DNA of 64,000 bases from Diphasiastrum complanatum (lineage: Eukaryota; Streptophyta; Lycopodiopsida; Lycopodiales; Lycopodiaceae), in contig MU832133.1 in NCBI GenBank assembly GCA_029204225.1, positions 1-64,000 of the forward strand, read 5' to 3'. Below are positions 11,160 through 23,735 of this stretch, piece after piece; the first letter of the stretch is position 1, and each line of letters starts with the position of its first letter. The position numbers and the translations under genes were made by a program. The notes beneath the pieces were generated by a model, which was not told where the DNA came from, searched no databases, and worked only from the letters and a program-made list of their open reading frames with translations.

Positions 11160-12430
11160 TCACCATATCCATGATAGTGCTTCTTTGATGTTGACATCTT
11201 TGATGAGCTTGAGAGCTTTGCACCATCCTAGCACCTCCAAAATTGATTCCTTCCAATTTTCATGTAGATGCTTGACCTTGAGGCTTGCTTCTTCACATGA
11301 GATATGCTCCTCTTTCCCTTGAAATGTGAGCCACATGGGTTCAACCATGTTTCTTGAGTTTCTTTTTGGAATCACAACTTGAGAAGGTCTCTCCTCCTCA
11401 ATCCTTGGCACACTTGAACCTTGAGATGACTCCATAAGATCCTCTTCATGATGCTCCTTCTTGATGGAAATCTGACACCTCCATGTCTCATAATGATCAC
11501 AACAAGTATGACCATTCAATATGCACTTCCTATGATTATCAAGATTACTTATGCTAGAAACATAAGTCCAAAAATCACCACAACTTGGCATGATTTTTCC
11601 AATATTGAAATCAAAAGGTATCTCTATCTCAATAAGGCTAACTACTTGCTTATGGATATAAGTGTCCACTTTGGATGCTTCACTTATTCTCATAAGAAGT
11701 TTACAACTTGCCTTTAAGATTGAAAACTTATAATTTTCATCTTTATGAATAAACACATCATTCATGATCTTATTGAAACCAAAAGATCCTACATTATGAA
11801 GATATTTCCATTTCCTTGACTTCATAACTAATGTAAGCTTACAAGAAAAACATATTTTGCTATCTTTTAAGGCATCACACTCAACTAGTATTGCCTTAAT
11901 CCACCTTTGAGATACAAAAATCTCTTCAAAGCAAAATGGTTCTTCATAAGTTGACATGATAGCATAAATGGAATTATTTTCATTTTGTGATTGCTGCTCC
12001 TTATTCTTGATTGATTTCTCTTGGATCATAACAATAAGTTTGAACTTATCAAAAGTTCCAAGCAAAATACTTTCCAAGGACATAAAATAAATCCAAGTTA
12101 CTTTCATGAAGGTGACATCTATCTTTGCATCTTGAACCAAACAATGCACTTCCAAATGAAAAATTTCAAAGGATTTGACATGTGTTGTGATGGACTCTTG
12201 AAGACAAATCTTACAAGTCCTTGTGAGACTCCAAGCCTCATTCACCTTTCCACAAAGGAAACACCTTTTCTTGGATTTGTCCTTCTTGTATTTGCATTTC
12301 AAACTTGAAGCTCCATCCTTCTCCTTGACCCCCTTGCTTTGGTTCTTCTTGGATGGATTGTTCTTCTTTTTGTAGCATCTTGAGGAAAAATATCCTTCCT
12401 TGCCACAAAGGTTGCACTTAGCATCTTGAG
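11160..12430 (-). CDS. long non-pol ORF inside copia element B
   Basis: Minus-strand frame open for about 420 codons. It begins near CNLCGKEGYFSSRC, a gag zinc-knuckle-like motif with Tyr in the usual His place, then CFLCGKVNEAW and CKICLQESITTHVKSFEIFH. The remainder (for example EPFCFEEIFVSQRWIKAI and GSFGFNKIMNDVFIHKDENY) resembles no retroelement domain I know. It ends about 140 bp before the purine tract. It could be a captured host sequence or an accessory gene of this family. An internal part shares a 24-base block with the unknown part of copia element D (22204-22227). Part of a broken element; I make no functional claim. Confidence 0.5.
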
Positions 12431-14138
12431 GAAAAATATCCTTCCTTTCTTTCCTTCAATAGGATGCCACCTATTGATGCCATGTGAATAAAAACCTGTG
12501 ATATGATTCTACAAATGTAATTTGTGACTTTCAAGAGACTAGATTTGAACATCTTCAATAATCTAGAATGATCTACAAAAGATCAAACCTAAGAATCAAT
12601 CTTCACACTAATGACTAGTCACTTGGAAACTTTGCTTTGATCAGTAAGACAAAAGCACACAATCTTTGAATCAAATCACAAAAGAAATCAGATCCAATCT
12701 CCTATTGGACTCATCAAATAGCAATGAATCTTTTTTTTTAAAGTTGAAATGGATATGAAAAGATTTGACACCTAGATTTTCCTTTTCACTTGACTAGTTC
12801 TCTCAACACTTGAGATTCTTGAACAAAAGATGGGTTTTGTTTCAAACACATGAAAATCAAACTTAATCACTTCTTTTGGACTCACTCTTGGCCCAAATAA
12901 TCTCACTCTTGAGATTTAGAATGAATTTGATTTGATTTGAAAACAAACTATACCACCAATTTTTCACAAAGCTTAAAAATTTAGACAACTAGAGATTCAC
13001 AAAGATCTCAACCATGCATGAATACTCAAATATGGACTCCTCCTCATTCTAGTCATCCAATGGGATCAAAAATTGACCCTCACACTTTCACAAAGAAAGT
13101 TGAATAGAACTAATTTGAGTTTCATACATACTATGTCAATTTTTGCTCAACAAATTGAATTGAATCACTCCTATTGGATTCCACCAATTACTCTACCTTT
13201 TAAGACTTGGAATGAAATTAAAAATCAAAAGTTGTGATTTTTCTCACTGAGATATTGTGCTTCAAAGAGCTAATGCCACTTAGAAAGATTTGATCACATA
13301 GGAGAAGACAAATTCTTCACCAATAACAACACATAATGAGCTTCTAGATCTTGCCCTCTACAAAGGAAGGAACTCTTAGAAAATTGGATCTCTCTCTACA
13401 CATTTGCCATAGACACCTTAATGACTCTTTTCAAACCTTACAATCACTCAAACAAATTGAGTAGGGTTGAACAATGTGACTTGGATCTCAATCTCTTTTC
13501 TAGAACTCTCAATTTAAGCCAATCTATGTCAAATTCTACAAAAAATTTGCATAGATGCTCTATATGCACTAGAAACTCTCAAAGGTTTCACTTGGAGGAC
13601 AGATCCAAGGATGTTTTCTAGCAAATTGATGCTTCTAAACTTGACCCTATCACTCTTGAACAAATCTAGAGTGATGGTACAATGGATTTCAACCTCTCAC
13701 CTTACATATCACTCCTTAATCTATGATTTTTAGCAAAATCTCTCTCAACTTCAACATACACTCAAAAAATCAGAGAAGATCAATTAATGCACCTATTTCA
13801 AGCTTTAGTTTTAATTTTTTGGCTGATCTAATCCAAGAACTAATCAAGGGATTAGATTCATTATAGAAAATGCTTGATTTTGCACTAAAAATCATTCAAA
13901 TTGGGTATGTGAGTCAAATTCTACAAATTTCTGAAATTTCTCAGTCAAAATCGGAGCTGTACGACCTCACACATGTGAAAAGAATTCCTACAGCCCACAA
14001 AAAAATTTGGACCAAAAATTGTGAGGATAGCTATCAAATCCAACTCGCTACACAACACTTGACTAGTTTCCAAAAAACTGCTAATTTTGGCTTTGATTTG
14101 GATTAACCTTGTCAATTTCAACAAAAACTCTTGTACTT
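12431..14138. other. leader region of copia element B
   Basis: AT-rich interior with many short repeats of AATC/TTGA words and no supported reading frame. It corresponds to the untranslated leader or to a decayed gag of the element. Confidence 0.5.
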
Positions 14139-14151
14139 GGCTCTGATACCA

Positions 14152-14983
14152 TGTGGAAAAAGTACAAAAAGGACCAAGAGTGGATCCTAATCTGATCCTC
14201 AAGAGGGATTGGTTGTCAGATTACTTGATCTATCAATCTACTTGAGATTAAGATCAATCTAGATCAATTCTAGACACAAAATCCTAACAAGAACAATCAT
14301 TAATTGAAGGTAGGTGTACTTTCTGGTTTCCCACATGTGAAACCCTTTCTGAGTACGGACTCCAACCTGAAAATCAAATACACATTGATAGCACCTCAAA
14401 ACAATCAAAACAAATGTAGACAAATGGAGAGAATTACTCAAAATTGCTTCCAAAACCAAGATTGGTGTCTCACACTGATTATGGCCAAATGTGGCTCTAT
14501 ATATGCAATAAGTGAGAGCCCGTGGTACTGATCATCCCTTTGATCCCACATGTGTGAAGGTGCTTTGTCATATGATGATTCATCATGCAAAACTGACACT
14601 TGGACAAAACCTTCTATTTTGAGCACTTTTGGTCCATTTTCCTTCTATATGGAGATCTACTTGAAAATCTTCTAGAAGTCAAAATTCGTCTACTTCAGCT
14701 TATTCCACACATGTGAGATGTCCTCTACACACGAGATGTGACACCTAACCAAAGGATGTGGCTCATGCAAGCAATAGATTGATGCCATGTGTCATATGTC
14801 TAGAAAACTAGTTTTTGGCCTTTTTAGCCACTAGAACTTGAATTAAATCACATGTACAACCTATATGATTATGGTACATGACAAGTACACTATTTTCACA
14901 TGTGGGAACAGGATCCACACATGTGTGTTTATCTATATACAAGATTTTTGGCCTCTACCAAGCTTATTTTTGCATTTTTCACA
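14152..14983 (-). repeat. copia element B, 5' LTR
   Basis: Same 832-bp LTR as 10188-11019. It directly abuts the primer-binding site on the minus strand, so it is the 5' LTR. The plant-type TGTG...CACATGTG words recur through it; CACACGTG in one copy is CACATGTG in the other, a typical methylated-CpG decay pattern. Confidence 0.9.
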
Positions 14984-15727
<744 letters not shown>

Positions 15728-16060
15728 GTGCTGGATCAATCTTCGCACTCGTAGCCCAAAAAATTGTCAGCATGCTCAATGTGATTTAATGTGTATTTTA
15801 AACTATCAGAAAAAATTTTAAAAAAAATTGTTCATTTCTGTCATTTTTGGTGGAAAAGGAGGCAAAATCGTCATCAGTCTTGATAACTTTTTGTTCTAGG
15901 CAAAGGACCTTCATTGACTTGCAAACAACACCGCTTTCATACAGAGAATCTTCAGTGTGAATGGCGAAGGTTAATTCCCAGCAGATTTGCGAAAACAGAA
16001 CAAAAACCATTACAAAATCACCAAAAACCCTAAAAAATAGAAAAAGAACCTTCGTCTTTT

Positions 16061-16232
<172 letters not shown>

Positions 16233-16424
16233 AGAATTCAAACTTTGCCGCTAACTATGACTATGCAAGATTACTATGATCATAATACCCCAACCAATGT
16301 GGGTACTATTATAAACTAGTTGCTGTGGTCTAGTTTGTAACCATTCCGGGTTAGTAATTCAACTTGAAGAAGTTGATTTGGGACAGCATTGTACCAATTT
16401 TCTAGTCCCGATGAGCTACATTAC

Positions 16425-16515
16425 GTAGATTTCATTTTTGGGTCTTTTGATTGGTCCAACTGGAAGCAAAAATTGGAGAAAAATAAATAAAAGTATCTAT
16501 TGAGAAGGCCCTTTT
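16425..16515. mobile_element. decayed MITE fragment, third copy
   Basis: The stretch with TACGTAGATTTCATTTTTGG and TTTTGATTGGTCCAACTGG matches part of the MITE copies at 25325-25701 and 30334-30709, with the orientation of the 30.3 kb copy. Only one end of the element is present. Confidence 0.55.
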
Positions 16516-16539
16516 GTACTCGATGTGAATTTAACGTGT

Positions 16540-17552
16540 GGAGTGCCCACTACATGTGATTTAGATCTCCTAAGATGTGTGGATGCACAATGATCAAGAT
16601 TGGACTGAGATTCAAGATCTATCTAGCTCTCAATGGCAAAAACACACTACTATATGCATTGACTCACTTACAAAGTACATACACACGTGTGGGAAGTGTT
16701 CCAAAATAAAACTAAGTAAAAACAAGCTGCTCTCCTTGGGTAGAGAGAGAATCCTACCAATAGCTCTTAGGTAGAGAGAGAATGCTAGAAAACACTTTGA
16801 TCCAAAATCTCACTTGATCTCAAATAACATAGAATGAGTAGTACAATGATACTAGTAGATCCACAAGCTATTCCACACTCAAACATGATTGGACCTCACA
16901 TTTACAACCTCCTAATCCTACTGGACCACTGATACATCCACCTCTTGATTCTATTGGTCCATTCACAAGCCTATCTCAAATCCTATTGGACCGTTGATGC
17001 TTTCACCTCTAAATTCTATTGGACCTCTTGAACTTTGACTTTTCACACATCAAACTAAATCACAACACTTGTCAACAACCTATTTAGCTCGCGTTTCAGC
17101 TCCTACACGACTTTGGCTCAATAGAGGCATTACATGTGGATTTGACCAATTTGCCATATATGCCAATTTTGACCCTATCACCACTCTACATAAGGATGCT
17201 TGACCATAAAACTTTATGAGACCCCTATGACAAACATTTCTAATTTATTTTACAATTCTCCACATGTGGGAACATCCTCCACACATGTGAGATTCACTTA
17301 GAAACTTCTAACATAAAAATACCAAGCTAGATTTTTGCCAATTTCTGACACTCCTCAACAAATAGCTTGGAAAGGTACTAGATCACTTGAGAAGTTTGTA
17401 AATCTTTTTGAGTGGATCCTTTGGTATGCATAAGAAGTGAAGATCAGCCAAGGGATCCATCATAGCAGCACTCTCACCATATCCATGATAAAATATCTTT
17501 GGTAGAGATCTCTTGCCAATACCTTTGAAGAGTACTCCACCAATATGCCACT
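16540..17552 (-). mobile_element. copia element C remnant (3' LTR and tail)
   Basis: Fossil related to element B. An LTR-like sequence ends in CA at 17350; its left limit is unclear (about 16.5 kb). Next on the minus strand are a purine tract and the tail of an internal region. The words TATCATGGATATGGTGA near the tail and CACATGTG/CACTCCTC at the LTR edge are shared with element B. The interior is cut at 17552 by copia element D, which is nested in it. Confidence 0.6.
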
Positions 17553-18202
17553 TGTGAAAGATTCAACTAGTTTCATCACATTTTGCAATATTTTCATATT
17601 TGGCATATTGAGGCCAAAACTTGTTTTAGACTTAGAGGTTGACTTTTTAAAGTTCATTAGTCTAAATTTCATTTGAATAAACACTTTTTGAAAGTGTGGG
17701 AAAGATAGAATGCGAGTTTGAGTAGATTCAATTTGAATAAGTTGGGTATATTGAATCTAGACCCAAAATTGGTAGGCTTAGCATTTTGGTGGGAAAGCCA
17801 AGTGGCCAAATAGGGTTTGGACCTGCTATAAAAGGATGTAACTCGTGGAGAGAGTCATCTTCTCTCTTCTCTATCTCATTTCATGCTTATACATGGTTCT
17901 CTTGGGTTCTACTATCCATTGCTGCACTATCTTGGTGATTGCTTGCAATTCTATGTGTAGAATGATCTATATTTGTTATTTTTGGATCCACACGTGTGAA
18001 ATACAGTAGCTTGCTGGTTTTGTACGGACAGCAACAGTACATAATCATTTCATTCAAGTTTGATCAAGTTCTATTAGTGTTTGCATCTCAAATTGTGTGT
18101 AGATGCTGATTTTTCTACATTGGTGAAATTGGTAGTGTATTTCTCTTTCTAACCAAAGATCATTCAAGTAGATTGGATCTTAAGGATCTGAAATCTTTCA
18201 CA
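17553..18202 (+). repeat. copia element D, 5' LTR
   Basis: 650 bp with inverted ends TGTGAAAGATT...AATCTTTCACA. It contains a likely promoter (CTGCTATAAAAGGATGTAAC near 17823) about 380 bp before its end. The primer site TGGTATCAGAGC follows at once (18203-18214). Its first 155 bp match the 3' LTR remnant at 22927-23081. Confidence 0.92.
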
Positions 18203-18801
18203 TGGTATCAGAGCTTGTGTTTCAGGTTATGAAGGAGGAAATCAGATCTATCAATGATTTGGTGAAAATATCAAGTCTAGAACATGCTAGAGAGGATTCT
18301 ACAACAAAATCGGATTTTTTGCTTTTGTAGATTGGATCTTTTGTAGATCAAAACACTAAATAGGTTAAATACTTGTTCAATTTCGTTTTTTGAATTCACA
18401 TGCTGGATTTGGCCGATTTTTGGATCATTGGTTCAGCCTAAGTGGTGGCTTATAGATTGCATATCAAATTTTCAGCATTTGCATGTGGATTTGGAATAGT
18501 CAATTTTTTGTGATTTTGTCAAAACCCTAATTTTGATTGGATCTCTAGATAGTGAGGTTGCTGGACTTCATTTGAGTGTGTTTCAATCTTAGGAAGTGGA
18601 AAAAGTCATTAGATTGAGGATAGATCATAGGTTGATCAAGATTCCATGATTCTATGTGCTGATTTGCTTGGATAAGTGCTAGAAGAGAATTTGTGAGATA
18701 GTTTCAAATCTTGGTGATTTCTTTTGAAAACATTTGTTGTTGTTCAAAGGAGTGCTTTGTGCATTGAAGCAGGTTGAAAGAGAAGATCAGGTCATTGCTA
18801 C

Positions 18802-21281
18802 ATGGCAACCTCAATTGGAGTCATGCTGGAAGCCAATGATAGGCTTACCTCAAGCAACTATTCATTATGGAAAGTGAGGATGAAGTCACTTCTTGAGATG
18901 AATGATGTTTTGGATATTGTTGTAGGTTTGGAGGAGAGACCAGCAACACAACAAGATCAATTGAGGTATGACAAGAGGGCCAAGAAGGCTCTACACATGA
19001 TAAAGATGAATGTTACCAATGAACTTCTCAAGGAAGTTGGTAAGTGCACATCATCTTTGGAAGCTTGGAATTCATTGAAGAAGCTTTATGAATCCAAGTC
19101 TACTTCTAGAGTGTTGACTCTAAGAAGGCAAATCTTTTCTTGTTTGCAATAGAATGAAGAAAGTCCAAGTACTTTTGTTTTGAGAATGAAAGCATTGAAT
19201 GATGAGTTAGCTTGCATAGATGAAAGCATTAAGGAAGGAGAGCTTATTCAAGTGATTCTTAATGGCTTGTTGGATGCTCATGCTAACATTGTTCAAAGTA
19301 TTGCTATTCAAAAGACTTTGCCAAGTTTGATGGATCTTCAAGAGATCTTGATCAATGAGGAATATAGGCTTCAAGCAAGAGGTGGATCTACATCGACACT
19401 TCAAGAGGATGCTATGTTCACAAAGGACAAATTCAAGGGCAAAATCAAAAGCAAGTGGTCTAAAGGGCAAGATCAAGTGGATGCTTCTTCAAGTGGCAAA
19501 AAGAAGGATAGATCAAAGCTCAAATGCTTCTATTCTGGCATCAAAGGACACTTTGCAAGTGAGTGCTACAAGAAGAAGAGAGATCAAGGAGACAAGCAAG
19601 GTAATCTTACTCTTGATGAGGATGGTTTGGATGTGCAAGATGCAGATAATGATGCTTTTGTGATGTCTTCATGTACTCTTGCTAATGATGGAGATCTAGA
19701 TCCTTGGTGGATTGATAGTGGAGCAAGTTCACACATGACCTTTCACAAAGAGTACTTCACTTCTTTGTTGGCATATGGAGATGACAAGAGGGTGATCTAC
19801 ACGGCCAATGATGGTGAGTGTGCAATCAAAGGGATTGGCACAATTCCTATTTCTCTCTCTACAAATAAGAATGTTCATTTGGAGGATGTCTTGTTTATTC
19901 CATCTATTACCAAGAATTTGCTTAGTGTGAGTCAAATGCTAAGTAAGGGCCTCAAGGTGGAGTTTGATGGAGATGCTTGTTTGATCAAAAGGAAGGATGT
20001 CTTGATTGGAAAAGGTAAAAGGCAAGGGAAGTTGTTCAAACTTGATGCTTGTGTTATTGCTAACCAAGTTGGATGTGTTGCAAGGGAGCAAATTTCTATT
20101 CAAGAGGTTTGGCACAAAAGGATGGGACACCTCACCTTCAAGTCATTGGAGGTAATGGCAAGGAAGAAGGTTGTGATTGGTCTTCCAAGTTCCTTAAGTA
20201 ATGACAAGCATGTTTGTGAGTCTTGTGCTTTGTCTAAGTCACATGGACTACCTTATATTAGATCTATTTCTAGATCTACAAAGCCTTTTCAACTTGTACA
20301 TTCGGATATTCATGGATTTACTACAATTAGCAATAGTGGAGCTAAGATGTATGTAACATTCATTGATGATTTTAGTATATTTTGTTGGATCTATCTACTA
20401 AAGAGCAAGGATGAAGTGTATGATGTCTTTGTCAAGTTTAAGAATGCAAGGGAGAACCAATTTTCCACAAAGATCAAGTGCTTGAGAGGTGACAATGGTG
20501 ATGAGTACATATCTAATAAGTTCAAGGCCTTTTGTGATGAGCATGGGATCAAGAGGGAGTATACAACATCAAGGACCCCACAACAAAATGGAGTGGCTGA
20601 AAGGAAGAATAGAACTTTATGTGAAAGTGCTAAAGCTATGAGGTTAAGTGCTAATCTTGACAAACCATTTTGGGATCAAGCTTTGTTGTGTGCCAATTTC
20701 TTGTGCAATAGGTGGCCGAGTGCTATTTTGGATGGAAGGACACCTTTTGAGATGCTATTCAAGAGGAGGCCGAGTGTCAACTTTCTAAGAACCTTTGGAT
20801 GCACATGCTATGTCAACATTACTCTTGATGATAGGACCAAGGAGGATCCATCTTCAAGAAGAGGTATTTTTGTTGGATATAGTGAGGTGAGTAAAGCCTA
20901 CAAGGTCGAAATTCCTTCTACTAACAAAGTGATTGTTGGTAGAGATGTCATTTTTTATGAGAGAAACATTCCAAAGGTGTCTCCAAGCATGATTGATGGT
21001 AAAGTAGATGGTTCTAACATTCTTGATGTTGATGAGAAGGATCCTACTTTGGATGGTGGTGATGATGGACCTTCATCAAATCAAAAGCCAAGGAGAACAT
21101 CAAGAGAAAGACATGTACCTTCAAGGCTCACATATGATCAAAAGGGTAAGCAAGTAGTTTCTGGAAATTATGTTGCTTTCCTAACCTCTTTGGATGAGCC
21201 TACAAGTGTAGATCAAGCAAGGAAAGAAGAGGAGTGGATCCAAGCAATGGATCTTGAGTATCGATCTCTTATGAAGAGTGG
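18802..21281 (+). CDS. copia D gag-protease-integrase region
   Basis: Gag starts at ATG 18802 (MATSIGVMLEANDRLTSSNY, then SLWKVRMKSLLEMNDVL). It has a decayed zinc knuckle (CFYSGIKGHFASEC), protease PWWIDSGASSHMT with the catalytic DSGAS, the integrase zinc motif (VWHKRMGHLT...CESCALSKSHGLPY), and the integrase core with LVHSDIHGF, FIDDFSIFCWIYLLKSK and TPQQNGVAERKNRTL, which carry the D, D and E positions. It ends in EEEWIQAMDLEYRSLM, the usual entry to copia reverse transcriptase. Part of a broken element; it would be translated as one polyprotein and cut by the protease. Confidence 0.9.
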
Positions 21282-22369
21282 AACATCTTTTGGAGGATCT
21301 TCTTGTGTACATGGAGCTATGCAAGTGGATGGATGTTATCTTGCTGTAAAATCAAGTAATGGATCTGGAAAACAAATTTTGTTCAATGACTTTGATGGTC
21401 AAGTTGAAGATCAAGAGGCTGATCTCAAAGCGCTTCAACTAGTCAAAAGGGAAGTTGGCAATTTGGAGCTAGTCAAGAGCATCAAAGGAGAGGTAATTGG
21501 CAAAGGTTTTATGGATCTATTTTTGCAGCATATTGAAGACTCATGTAAGGTCAAAGGAGCAGCAAGGAAGTGTTGTTCAGGTTTACTTTACTTGTTCTAT
21601 CTCATGTTTGAGCAATTTCATGTGGATGTGTGCAAATTGTCAAGATATGGTAAAACTAGCTACATTGGTGAGCATTGTTTTGATGTTGGATTTGTACTAG
21701 CATTCTTGGCTGATTTTGCTGATGGAAATGAAGCTATTGGAGGTTCATTATGTCACTCATCTATGGCTAAGTTCTCAAGTGTTGAGCTACTTGGTGCCAA
21801 TACTTGGAGATTGTCAATTTTTGGTGAATTCATGGTCATTTTCTTTTGTCAAGTAGATCTTGAAGATGGACTACTGAAAACTACTTGGTTTATGGAGTCA
21901 TGTGGTGCTGGATTTGCATCATTAATGTACTCACCTACTCATGGATTTTCAAGGTTTGATGGTTTCTTGTGGCAAGATGAAGATGGAGGCTCATTCATGG
22001 AGTATCATGGTGGATACAAGGCAACAAAGGACAAAGGAGGAGGAGACATGCAAGCAAAAGTTGATCACTCACATTTATTGTTTGTTTGCTGTATTTTTCC
22101 AGAGAGTTCAGAGTTGGAAGCATGGTGGAATCATTTCATTTACATTCTATTTGATTCTTCATGTTCTAGTCACATTTTTACATGTAAAATTGATGTAAGA
22201 AATAGTGAAGCATCCCAAGTGGACACTATTCTCTATATCAATTATGGTTGTTTCTATTTTGAGTATTACATGATCATTGAAAGGAGGTCTATTCTTAGGA
22301 AGAAGATCATTCTTATGATGGATCAAAGTTCTATTGGCAAAAACTATGCTAGGAGCATTGGAAGCTAGG
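21282..22369 (+). CDS. unknown ~360-codon open frame in place of RT
   Basis: In frame with the integrase region and open to the stop at 22366-22368. After LEYRSLMKSGT no copia reverse transcriptase block (WKYK.., YKARLVAKG, YVDD) appears. Instead come SFGGSSCVHGAMQVDGCYLA, QLVKREVGNLELVKSIKGEV, HCFDVGFVLAFLADFADG, FGEFMVIFFCQVDLEDGLLK and HLLFVCCIFPESSELEAWWN. It is rich in Phe, Cys and Gly with short hydrophobic stretches but no clear membrane helix. I recognise no family. A host sequence captured by the element, or another repeat joined by recombination, are the main options. A 24-base block at 22204-22227 also occurs in copia element B. Confidence 0.6.
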
Positions 22370-22926
22370 AAAGCGAGTTTTGAGGTACATCATTGGAACT
22401 CGAGATTTTGGCATATTGTATGAGGGATCATCACCTAATCTTTTTGGATTTTCAGATTCGGACTATGCTGGAGATATAATGGATAGGAAATCCATTAGTT
22501 CTTATTGTATTTTCATAGGTGATGGAGCTATATCATGGATGTCAAAGAAACAAGCCACTATCTCATTGTCATCTAGTGAGGCCGAGTACAAAGCTCTTAC
22601 ACATTGCACAAAGGAGATGGTATGGATCAAAAGGATGATCAAGGATCTTCACTTGCTGGAACTTTCAGAGATCCCAATCATCTTTTGTGACAATCAATCA
22701 GCCCAAAGAATGGCATCCAATCCTATCTTTCATGCTAGGAGCAAGCATATTGAGATACAATATCATGAGCGAGTCATTGCAAAGGAGGTGGAGCTTCAAC
22801 ATGTGTCTTCAAGGGAATGTGTAGGTGATATCTTCACCAAAGCATTGGGAAAAGACTTGTTCATGAAGCATAGGACTTCACTTGGAGTATTATCAAAGTC
22901 TATGCTAAAACTAGTTGAAGAGGGAG
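22370..22926 (+). CDS. copia D RNase H region and purine tract
   Basis: RVLRYIIGTRDFGILY, FGFSDSDYAGDIMDRKSISS, SWMSKKQATISLSSSEAEYK, CDNQSAQRMASNPIFHARSK and HIEIQYHERVIAKEVELQHV are the standard copia RNase H blocks, including the catalytic D, E, D positions. The region ends with a purine tract at the 3' LTR. Part of a broken element. Confidence 0.92.
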
Positions 22927-23081
22927 TGTGAAAGATTCAACTAGTTTCATCACATTTTGCAATATTTCCATATTTGGCATATTGAGGCCAAAACTTGTTT
23001 TAGACTTAGAGGTTGACTTTTCAAAGTTCATTAGTCTAAATTTCATTTGAATAAACACTTTTTGAAAGTGTGGGAAAGATA
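22927..23081 (+). repeat. copia element D, 3' LTR remnant
   Basis: 155 bp matching the start of the LTR at 17553, after which the similarity ends abruptly at about 23081. Confidence 0.9.
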
Positions 23082-23735
23082 ACATTCTGATTACAATGTG
23101 GCAGATTGAGAAAAGCGGTTTTTTGATAAAAATTGGTGACAATAAGCATTTGGTTTTATGCAAGCAAACGAGGATCTATGCTTTTCCAAGTGACAATCAA
23201 AGATGCCAATATAAAGCGGAGCAATATCATCTAAGATGTATTGCAGTGGGTCCTACAACACATTAGGGGTGGGCGGATGTTGCTGATTCTATCGAATCCC
23301 CAAGATACTCGGCCAGAGCTACCCAAGAGCACCTCTCACCTTAGACTGAGGAGGTCTCTGAGAAGATGGGATGAATGAAGGCTGAGAGCCGAGTATGAGA
23401 GCCGAGGAATACTAGTTAATATTGTCAAGTAGAAACTATGTAAGCCTCACGGTGAATCTCGAAAGATGGAATGACCATGTAGGAACTAGTATTTCTAGGC
23501 AAAGTAATAAATGCAAGTAGGCCCCTCTTAGAAAAGTAGAGTGAGCCACCTTTCCATGGTGACATCTAGTGGAGAGCATAATTCCACTTGTAATTTGTGT
23601 AATGTGGAAATGCCACTAGGATGCCACCTAAGGAGCTCTCTTGTTTATTTAAGAGACTCCCCCTTTGTAGAAGGAAGGATTTTGTAAATGTATCCACTCC
23701 ATGCTGAAATGAGAATATCCTCTATGGGTTTTGAA
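23082..23735. other. unassigned; start of gypsy LTR-like region
   Basis: No gene is supported. From about 23640 the sequence has a promoter-like TTGTTTATTTAAGAGACTCC and becomes similar to the 29.5 kb region, so it is probably the LTR of the gypsy-like element described next. Confidence 0.35.

Larger units (their letters stand above)
10188..14983 (-). mobile_element. copia-type LTR element B, non-autonomous
   Basis: Fossil LTR element on the minus strand, 4.8 kb. Right LTR (14152-14983) is followed on the minus strand by the primer site TGGTATCAGAGCC (about 14139-14151). The interior has a long stretch without gag (12.5-14.1 kb), then a zinc-knuckle-like motif and a 380-codon ORF, then the purine tract and left LTR. 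No integrase, reverse transcriptase or RNase H is seen, so it is non-autonomous. Both LTRs are exactly 832 bp. I could not see a clean target-site duplication. Confidence 0.85.
17553..23081 (+). mobile_element. copia element D, nested in element C
   Basis: Fossil Ty1/copia element. Order: 5' LTR, primer site, leader of about 590 bp, gag (18802 onward), protease, integrase, a long unknown open frame where reverse transcriptase is expected, RNase H, purine tract (GAAGAGGGAG, about 22917-22926), and a short 3' LTR remnant. It is broken in a few places. The two LTR pieces differ at very few bases over the shared 155 bp, so the insertion is probably young. Confidence 0.9.

Noticed and set aside
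23082-23200. Possible copia gag start (ITMWQIEKSGFLIKIG)
   Set aside because: Too short and too weak; could be chance.
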